From SHLQ01 sp964562985 (GTDB lineage: Bacteria; Actinomycetota; Acidimicrobiia; Acidimicrobiales; SHLQ01), in contig CAZLWE010000100.1 in NCBI GenBank assembly GCA_964562985.1, positions 1 to 7,530 of the forward strand: a stretch of DNA of 7,530 nucleotides, written 5' to 3'. The notes beneath the pieces were generated by a model. It made no database searches and had not been told where the DNA came from. It saw nothing but the letters and a program-made list of their open reading frames with translations. A program made the position numbers and the translations under genes. This document shows positions 1 to 4,232 of this stretch, one piece after another; the first letter of the stretch is position 1, and the number at the start of each line of letters is the position of its first letter.

Positions 1-174
1 GAGCCGCCAGGCGACGGATTGCGACCGCTGGAGGGCGAAGCCCGGGAAAACAGTGCTAGCTCCCAGCTGCGAAGCCGGTGGGAGCGGACGCGGCCTCCGG
101 CCAGCAGCCGAGCATCGAGGAGCCGCCAGGCGACGGATTGCGACCGCTGGAGGGCGAAGCCCGGGAAAACAGTG
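1..174. repeat. GC-rich intergenic tandem repeat, 119-bp period (about 1.5 copies)
   Basis: Positions 1-55 are identical, base for base, to 120-174, giving a period of 119 bp. The first copy may extend beyond the left edge, so the true copy number is unknown. Each 55-bp segment contains GGGC-GAA-GCCC (33-43 and 152-162), a small hairpin, followed by GGGAAAACAGTG. The spacer at 56-119 holds a longer hairpin (59-85) and GGCC-TCC-GGCC (92-102). The period is not a multiple of three and the unit is rich in inverted repeats, so this is best read as a non-coding repeat and not a protein repeat. Its function is unknown, and I do not recognise the family. Confidence 0.85.
47..85 (-). terminator. Hairpin with downstream T4, terminator-like, inside the repeat
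   Basis: GCTCCCA (59-65) pairs perfectly with TGGGAGC (79-85). Further partial pairing closes on a GAA (TTC on the minus strand) loop at 71-73. Read on the minus strand, the stem is followed three bases later by CACTGTTTTC, which supplies a short T-run. It could act as a second, backup terminator for leftward transcription, or simply be a structural part of the repeat. The T-run is only four long and starts about eight bases after the stem, so intrinsic termination is uncertain. Confidence 0.3.
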
Positions 175-204
175 GATGCCCCCGCCTCGAATGAGACGGG
201 GGCA
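166..204 (-). terminator. Putative terminator of the minus-strand secreted-protein gene
   Basis: TGCCCCCG (177-184) pairs perfectly with CGGGGGCA (197-204). After a C/A mismatch, CTC (186-188) pairs with GAG (193-195) around a GAAT loop. On the minus strand the stem is followed by TCCACTGTTTTC, with T4 at 169-166. It lies about 60 bp beyond the stop codon of the large minus-strand gene, the expected place for its terminator. The T-run is short and offset, so the pairing is certain but the function is inferred. Confidence 0.5.
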
Positions 205-263
205 CCTACTTGCTAGGGCTCAAAGTTTGTGAGGAGACATATAAGCCCTGGCTTAGGGAATCA

Positions 264-2831
264 TTAGCCGCCGATAGCTACGATGCCCTGGGTGTCGACG
301 TCAGGAAGTCCACCTGCGGTCTGGATGAGCTCAAGGCCACCCTCGCCGTCGAGTGCGTAGACGCTGACTTCTCCGCTGAGTCCCTCAAGCTGGTAGAGGT
401 ACTCACCGTCTGGGCTTACGTCGAGGTCGATGAAGCCGTCGGTGGTGCCGAACGTGGTCGGACCGTCGATAGCAACGCCTTCTTCTTGGAAGCCGCTTAC
501 GCCCTGTGCGGCGATGGTCTCGATTACCTCGAGGGTGCCATCGTCAGCAAGGCGGACGCTGGAGATCGAGGCGTTGATTGCGTTCGAGACATAGAAGATG
601 TCCGAGCCGGAACCATGGCCGAAGTCGATCCAGCATGCGGTGAGCTGCTGTCCGTTTGCGCCGAATTCGTTGCTAGCTGCAGGATCCCCATCGGTGAAGG
701 CAAAGTCGCCTTCGGTGATGACAAGCTCAGAAGCAGCGGTCAATTCGTAAACGGTTACCGATCCAGCTTGGAGAGCTGGAAGCGCAGGAGGAGCACCTTC
801 AGAGTTGAACTCACGTGCTTCGGTTACTACTACGAACTCACGACCGTCTTGAACGGTGATGTCGAAGTCGATAGCCGATGGCAGGTTACGTCCCTCAGAG
901 TTTCCTCGGAGCGTTGGGGTGTTGGTGTCAACGAGCGCAAGGCTTGCGTCACGGAGGACGTTGAAGCTGTATACCGATGCTTCAGAGTTTGGACCAGGAA
1001 GTGCAGCTGAGCCAGAGGTGATCGAGCTAACGATGATGCGGTTGCCATCAGTCGAGAAGTCGATGTTTGCTGGACGGTTGTCAAGGTCGGCGCTGTGACC
1101 GGTTGGGGTCAGGCTGCCGTCTTCGCCGATGTAGAAGCCAACAACGTTGCCTTCATCGTTTGGCTCTGCACGTGGGGTGCTTGGATCGCCGAGGGCGATT
1201 CCGTCACGGTCGATGTTGGTGACGTAAACAAGGTTTCCGTCTACAGCTACCGAGTTCGGGCCAACGCCACCGGAGTCAACAACGCTGACACGGGTGAGGC
1301 TGAAGTCGTCGTTGATGCGGAACGAAACAATTTCGTTCGAACCAGCGTTAACGGTGAGCAGGAACTGCTCGTCCTCGGTCACGATGAGCGAGTCAGCCGA
1401 GATGAGTGGGTCGAGGCCTTCGCCACCGTCAAAGTCGGTTGCGCCTTGGCCGCCGGTCTCGAACTCGCCGATTGGCGAGAGCGTTCCGTCAGCAGCGCGT
1501 GCGAATGCAGCAACGGTGTTGTTCTCAAGGTCGTTGGTTCCAACGAATACAGCGCCGATTGCGTCGCCGCTGTCGCCTGCGTCGTCAGCTGCAACTGGTA
1601 CGACGGTCCAGAGGGTGTCTGGACGGATCTGACGAGAGGTGTCTACGTTGAAGCCGTTACGACGGTCAGCGTCGAGAAGACGGTCAACGCCAACGTTGCT
1701 GAGACGAACTCCGCCGTCCTCTTCAATGAGATCCCACTCAACGTTCTCGCGAACGTCACCGGTGTAGAAGACGTTGTAGTTGTCTGGATCGTTGTCCGAT
1801 GGACCTGCCGCAGCGAGGTAGTTACCGGTCGATACTGACTGCAGGATGTAGAACCCGTTGGAGGATTGCGTTACATTCCACTCGGTAGCGGTGTTCGACT
1901 GGTTCGAGGTGCCGACGTTGCCGTCAGGGCGTGCCTCGAGGTAGCGGCCGAAGTTGTTGTCTACGAGCTCAACGACTACAGGTCCAGCTGGAGCAGCAGG
2001 AGCAGCGTCGGCAACCTGGCTACCTTCGAAGATCGGACCAACAGCCGAAACGGTGTTGATTGGATCGCCAAGGCTGATGGTTACGGTTGCGAGGAGCTCG
2101 CCGTCGGCTACACCGTTGGTAACGGTGACGCCTGCAGCGGTCTGCAGACCGAGAAGGTTGTCGAAGCCTGGGTGAATCGCAGCGACGCCGGTTGGGTCGT
2201 CGGTCGAGTCGCCCGAGCCTTCACCGTCAAAGCCGAGCGAGAAGCCAGCAGCGCCAGAAGCGTTGTTGACCTCGGTACCAGCGTCGATGATGTCTTCACG
2301 GTAGATGTTGATGGTTTGCTCGCCGAGGAACTCACCGTTGTCGTCGAAGATGCGGATTCCCGAGTCGGTTCCGAAGAACGCGTCGTTGGTTGGGATGAAC
2401 ATCGATGCGAATGAGACGTAGGGGTAAGCAGCAGCGTTGCGTACGTCGATCGAACCGGAGATGACCTCTCCTGGTGAGATGAACTGTACTTCGCCGTTGC
2501 CGATGGTTGCCTGAAGGCGACCTGGAGCAGCGAACTCTGAGCCAAGAAGCTCGGTGTTGCCACCTTCAGCGAGTGATTCGAGACCAGGGGTCACGCGCTC
2601 ACCGAGGTTGAACAGGTCGAAGTCGTCGCCGTGGAGACCAACCCATGGCTCGGTAAAGAAGAACCCGTCAGCCGGCTGCGCGTTCTCAAAGGTGAACTGG
2701 ACAGCTTGAGTGCCGCCCGAGTCCTGCGCTGCGACCACGGGGGCCACAGCGAGTGTGGTGACGATCAACACGAGGGCAAGCGCGGATCGTCCGAGCTTCC
2801 CTCCTACTGATCGCATGCTTGTCAATGTCAT
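264..2831 (-). CDS. Secreted spondin / beta-trefoil / seven-bladed lactonase-like propeller protein
   Basis: This is an 855-residue exported protein. A signal peptide covers about residues 1-35: basic residues R7, K12 and R15, a hydrophobic run 17-34, and probable cleavage after VAA35. Residues about 43-265 resemble a spondin_N domain, including SFASMFIPTNDAFFG (140-154). An Ala/Pro linker (about 275-283) leads to a beta-trefoil at about 285-411. Its three repeats each have a (Y/L)L pair (297-298, 338-339, 385-386) and a closing Trp (W318, W366, W408). Residues about 424-855 form a propeller of the lactonase (6-phosphogluconolactonase-like) type, with seven strand-turn motifs whose Leu falls at 451, 512, 574, 631, 703, 767 and 833. 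There is no membrane anchor or LPxTG motif, and only one Cys (C733). The protein is strongly acidic. The start is set by GGAGAG at 2842-2837, five bases before the ATG; Met6 has no such site. Function is unknown. A carbohydrate- or surface-binding extracellular role is inferred from the trefoil and spondin domains, and lactonase activity is not shown. Confidence 0.93.
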   Translation of the reverse strand: MTLTSMRSVGGKLGRSALALVLIVTTLAVAPVVAAQDSGGTQAVQFTFENAQPADGFFFTEPWVGLHGDDFDLFNLGERVTPGLESLAEGGNTELLGSEFAAPGRLQATIGNGEVQFISPGEVISGSIDVRNAAAYPYVSFASMFIPTNDAFFGTDSGIRIFDDNGEFLGEQTINIYREDIIDAGTEVNNASGAAGFSLGFDGEGSGDSTDDPTGVAAIHPGFDNLLGLQTAAGVTVTNGVADGELLATVTISLGDPINTVSAVGPIFEGSQVADAAPAAPAGPVVVELVDNNFGRYLEARPDGNVGTSNQSNTATEWNVTQSSNGFYILQSVSTGNYLAAAGPSDNDPDNYNVFYTGDVRENVEWDLIEEDGGVRLSNVGVDRLLDADRRNGFNVDTSRQIRPDTLWTVVPVAADDAGDSGDAIGAVFVGTNDLENNTVAAFARAADGTLSPIGEFETGGQGATDFDGGEGLDPLISADSLIVTEDEQFLLTVNAGSNEIVSFRINDDFSLTRVSVVDSGGVGPNSVAVDGNLVYVTNIDRDGIALGDPSTPRAEPNDEGNVVGFYIGEDGSLTPTGHSADLDNRPANIDFSTDGNRIIVSSITSGSAALPGPNSEASVYSFNVLRDASLALVDTNTPTLRGNSEGRNLPSAIDFDITVQDGREFVVVTEAREFNSEGAPPALPALQAGSVTVYELTAASELVITEGDFAFTDGDPAASNEFGANGQQLTACWIDFGHGSGSDIFYVSNAINASISSVRLADDGTLEVIETIAAQGVSGFQEEGVAIDGPTTFGTTDGFIDLDVSPDGEYLYQLEGLSGEVSVYALDGEGGLELIQTAGGLPDVDTQGIVAIGG

Positions 2832-2836
2832 TAACT

Positions 2837-2842
2837 CTCTCC
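2837..2842 (-). promoter_or_regulatory. Ribosome binding site GGAGAG for the secreted-protein gene
   Basis: On the minus strand GGAGAG lies five bases upstream of the ATG at 2831 (GGAG itself is seven bases away). This favours that start over the in-frame ATG at 2816, which would give a slightly shorter signal peptide but has no purine-rich sequence at the right distance. Confidence 0.75.
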
Positions 2843-2937
2843 GTTATCTCGGGCCCAACAGCGGACCCGTCATGTGGGTACTTCGGACCATACGCACCAA
2901 CGCTCACGGTGACCAGAGCGAAGGCCGTTAACACGAA

Positions 2938-2951
2938 GTGAATGCGTTCAC
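2938..2951. promoter_or_regulatory. Inverted repeat GTGAA-N4-TTCAC, possible operator
   Basis: A 5-bp perfect inverted repeat with a 4-bp centre lies about 105 bp upstream of the secreted-protein start. The same half-site recurs at 3126-3139 in the opposite arrangement and singly at 3155-3159. The size suits a dimeric regulator, but no regulator gene is in the window and the family cannot be named. Confidence 0.3.
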
Positions 2952-3125
2952 AGGCGTGTACAGCTCATTAAGAGATCTCGGCTGCGCGATTTCCCGCTGG
3001 GTCAATTTCGGATCTCAGAGAATGTGAGAGTCTTGTAAATACAGCGATTGCAGGACAATTTTCGCCCGCTAGCTAGAGTCGATTTCGGACGGAGCAAATT
3101 GACTGCGGAACGTCTGATTGTGACT

Positions 3126-3139
3126 TTCACCTAAGTGAA
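3126..3139. promoter_or_regulatory. Inverted repeat TTCAC-N4-GTGAA, possible operator or IS-end relic
   Basis: TTCAC and GTGAA are separated by CTAA, giving a 14-bp near-palindrome about 300 bp upstream of the secreted-protein gene. Its core TCACCTAA also occurs at 3577-3584 in the putative IS end, in the same orientation. It may therefore be related to IS-end sequence and not be an operator. The two readings cannot be separated from this window. Confidence 0.25.
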
Positions 3140-3181
3140 CTTTCTCGGAACCTGTTCACATCAATTGCCGATATCGAAGAG

Positions 3182-3241
3182 CTAGACCAGCCCTGTGTAA
3201 ACACCGTCGACAGCGAGCTCACGGACGAGCGGGAACATCAT
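3182..3241 (-). pseudogene. IS3-family orfB (integrase-like transposase), 5' remnant only
   Basis: In the -1 frame relative to orfA, the minus strand reads ATG at 3241 and encodes MMFPLVRELAVDGVYTGLV before a TAG at 3184-3182. The first part, MFPLVRELAxDG, matches the usual beginning of IS3 orfB products, which run to nearly 300 residues and carry the DDE catalytic domain. Here everything after about codon 14 is lost, so no DDE residues remain. The last five residues (YTGLV) are probably encoded by unrelated flanking DNA. Confidence 0.7.
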
Positions 3242-3531
3242 TTTTTTGGCAGGTTCGCCTGCCCCAAATACGCGGCGGCACGGCGCAGCACCTCGTTTTC
3301 CTGCTCGAGCAGACGTATCCGTTTACGGGCGTCGCGAAGATCAGCTGACTCGGCCTCGGTCACCCCCGACCGCTTGCCGTCCTCGATATCGGCCTTGCGC
3401 AGCCAGTTCGTGATCGTCCCAGCGTGGATCCCGAAATCAGCGGCGATCTGCTCGATCGTGACCCCCGAGCCACGACGACGAACAACCGCGACAACATCAT
3501 CACGGAACTCCTTCGGAAATGGTTTAGGCAT
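3238..3531 (-). CDS. IS3-family transposase orfA (helix-turn-helix, leucine zipper)
   Basis: A 97-residue OrfA of the IS3 family. It has a helix-turn-helix at about residues 23-46 (TIEQIAADFGIHAGTITNWL) and a C-terminal coiled coil with heptad leucines L75, L82 and L89 inside the family signature QENEVLRRAAAYL. OrfA binds the element's ends and is normally fused to OrfB by -1 frameshifting. The slippery run is visible: seven A residues on the minus strand (3247-3241) immediately before the TGA. I chose the ATG at 3531 because GGAAGGA lies seven bases upstream and MPKPFPKEF is the usual N-terminus; an upstream ATG at 3558 adds nine atypical residues. OrfA seems intact, but without OrfB it cannot catalyse transposition. 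Confidence 0.88.
   Translation of the reverse strand: MPKPFPKEFRDDVVAVVRRRGSGVTIEQIAADFGIHAGTITNWLRKADIEDGKRSGVTEAESADLRDARKRIRLLEQENEVLRRAAAYLGQANLPKK
3241..3247 (-). promoter_or_regulatory. A7 slippery sequence for OrfA-OrfB -1 frameshift
   Basis: On the minus strand CCA-AAA-AAA-TGA ends orfA. Slipping back one base on the A7 run gives AAA-AAA-ATG and enters the orfB frame. This is the standard IS3-family fusion mechanism. Here it leads only to a 19-codon dead end. Confidence 0.65.
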
Positions 3532-3591
3532 AACAGCATCCTTCCAGACCCGCCCCAAGGCAAGTCACATCAGTTGTCACCTAAACGCTCA

Positions 3592-3740
3592 GCAGTCCCA
3601 AGAATTACAATCGGATTTCGATCTGGCGACGCCCTCTCAACAACACGCCCACCCACCCCTCACAAATGTTCAAGTGGCGCGCGTCAAAGATTCGCGAAAG
3701 ACTGCCCAGAACAAAGAATGCATACATAAAGGGGAAGCGA
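3592..3740 (+). other. Leader region upstream of the molybdenum hydroxylase operon
   Basis: About 150 bp lie between the probable IS end and the first operon gene. TACAAT at 3606-3611 matches the -10 consensus at five of six bases, but no -35 element lies at the right distance. TTGTCA (3574-3579), inside the IS end, is 26 bp away, too far for a normal promoter. No riboswitch-like structure or terminator was seen. If the operon is transcribed from here, its leader would be about 120 nt. Confidence 0.35.
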
Positions 3741-4232
3741 ATGGAAGTATCCATCACCGTCAACGGCGTGACGAAGAGTCACGACGTTGAGCCACGAACA
3801 CTCTTGGTTCACCACCTTCGAGACAACGTGGGACTCACCGGCACCAACGTTGGTTGTGATAGTTCCTCCTGCGGGGCGTGCACAATCCACATGAACGGCG
3901 AATCGGTGAAGTCGTGCACCGTGCTCGCCGTCCAGGCCGACGGCCAAGACCTCACCACGATCGAAGGGTTGGCTGCTACCGCCCAAGCCGACGGCTCAGC
4001 AACCGGTGACCAGAACTGGCATCCGATGCAAGAAGCCTTCCAACAGTGCCACGGTCTGCAGTGCGGCTACTGCACCCCCGGCATGGTGATGGCCTCCACC
4101 TCCTTCCTGAAGGAGAACCCGAATCCAAGCGAGCAGGAGATCCGTGAGGGGCTCGAAGGCAACCTCTGTCGGTGCACCGGCTACCACAACATCATTAAGG
4201 CCGTTCAGTCGGTTGCCGGAGGTGCGTCATGA
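3741..4232 (+). CDS. coxS: Molybdenum hydroxylase small subunit, [2Fe-2S] (CoxS-like)
   Basis: A 163-residue iron-sulfur subunit of the xanthine dehydrogenase / CO dehydrogenase family, a normal length for the family. The N-terminal plant-ferredoxin-like domain has C39, C44, C47 and C59 (VGCDSSSCGACT...SC) for the distal cluster. The C-terminal helical domain has C108, C111, C143 and C145 (LQCGYCTPGM...NLCRCTGY) for the cluster next to the molybdenum cofactor. It passes electrons from the large to the medium subunit, probably in the cytoplasm since there is no signal peptide. The start at 3741 is supported by AAAGGGG at 3728-3734 and a typical MEVSITVNG opening; an upstream ATG at 3666 would add 25 unrelated residues. 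Its stop overlaps the next gene by four bases (ATGA). The cox name is by similarity only: the operon is form II. Confidence 0.95.
   Translation: MEVSITVNGVTKSHDVEPRTLLVHHLRDNVGLTGTNVGCDSSSCGACTIHMNGESVKSCTVLAVQADGQDLTTIEGLAATAQADGSATGDQNWHPMQEAFQQCHGLQCGYCTPGMVMASTSFLKENPNPSEQEIREGLEGNLCRCTGYHNIIKAVQSVAGGAS
4218..4223 (+). promoter_or_regulatory. Ribosome binding site GGAGGT for the large-subunit gene
   Basis: A perfect GGAGGT sits five bases before the ATG at 4229, inside the 3' end of the small-subunit gene, where it encodes part of the Gly-Gly tail. With the ATGA stop/start overlap it points to translational coupling. Confidence 0.8.

Larger units (their letters stand above)
2843..3181. 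other. Gene-free upstream region with GTGAA/TTCAC half-sites
   Basis: About 340 bp with no credible gene separates the divergent-side start of the secreted-protein gene from the IS remnant. It must hold the promoter of that gene, but I could not find a well-spaced -35/-10 pair for leftward transcription. It contains GTGAA-TGCG-TTCAC (2938-2951), TTCAC-CTAA-GTGAA (3126-3139) and a further GTTCAC (3154-3159). A small perfect inverted repeat, TGTA-AA-TACA, lies at 3034-3043. Some of the right-hand part could be sequence exposed or left behind by the IS deletion. Confidence 0.5.
3182..3591 (-). mobile_element. Truncated IS3-family insertion sequence remnant
   Basis: The minus strand holds a complete IS3-type orfA followed by the first codons of orfB in the -1 frame, after which the similarity breaks off near 3200. 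A full IS3 element is usually about 1.2-1.5 kb, so most of orfB and its terminal repeat are gone. The orfA-proximal end is probably near 3591. Read on the minus strand, TGAGCGTTTAGGTGACAACT begins there and contains the direct repeat GTGAC-N7-GTGAC, as expected of a transposase-binding end. No partner inverted repeat or target duplication was found, so the right-hand boundary is approximate and the element should be immobile by itself. Confidence 0.75.

Noticed and set aside
19..216. Plus-strand 65-codon frame over the 119-bp repeat
   Set aside because: The repeat period is not divisible by three, so the two copies are read in different frames. The region is hairpin-rich and the frame ends inside a stem-loop flank.
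210..2414. Long plus-strand open frames (210-1010, 1095-1838, 1866-2414) opposite the secreted-protein gene
   Set aside because: Their translations show no domain pattern or export signal, while the minus strand gives a continuous 855-residue protein with clear domains and a good ribosome binding site. Long antisense frames are common opposite GC-rich genes.
2686..2934. Minus-strand 82-codon frame across the secreted-protein start
   Set aside because: It overlaps the signal-peptide coding region in another frame, has no ribosome binding site that I can see, and its sequence becomes basic and low in complexity after the overlap.
3574..3611. Hybrid promoter from IS end: TTGTCA plus TACAAT driving the cox-like operon
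   Set aside because: The two hexamers are 26 bp apart, well beyond the 16-19 bp needed, so an IS-supplied -35 is unlikely with this -10.
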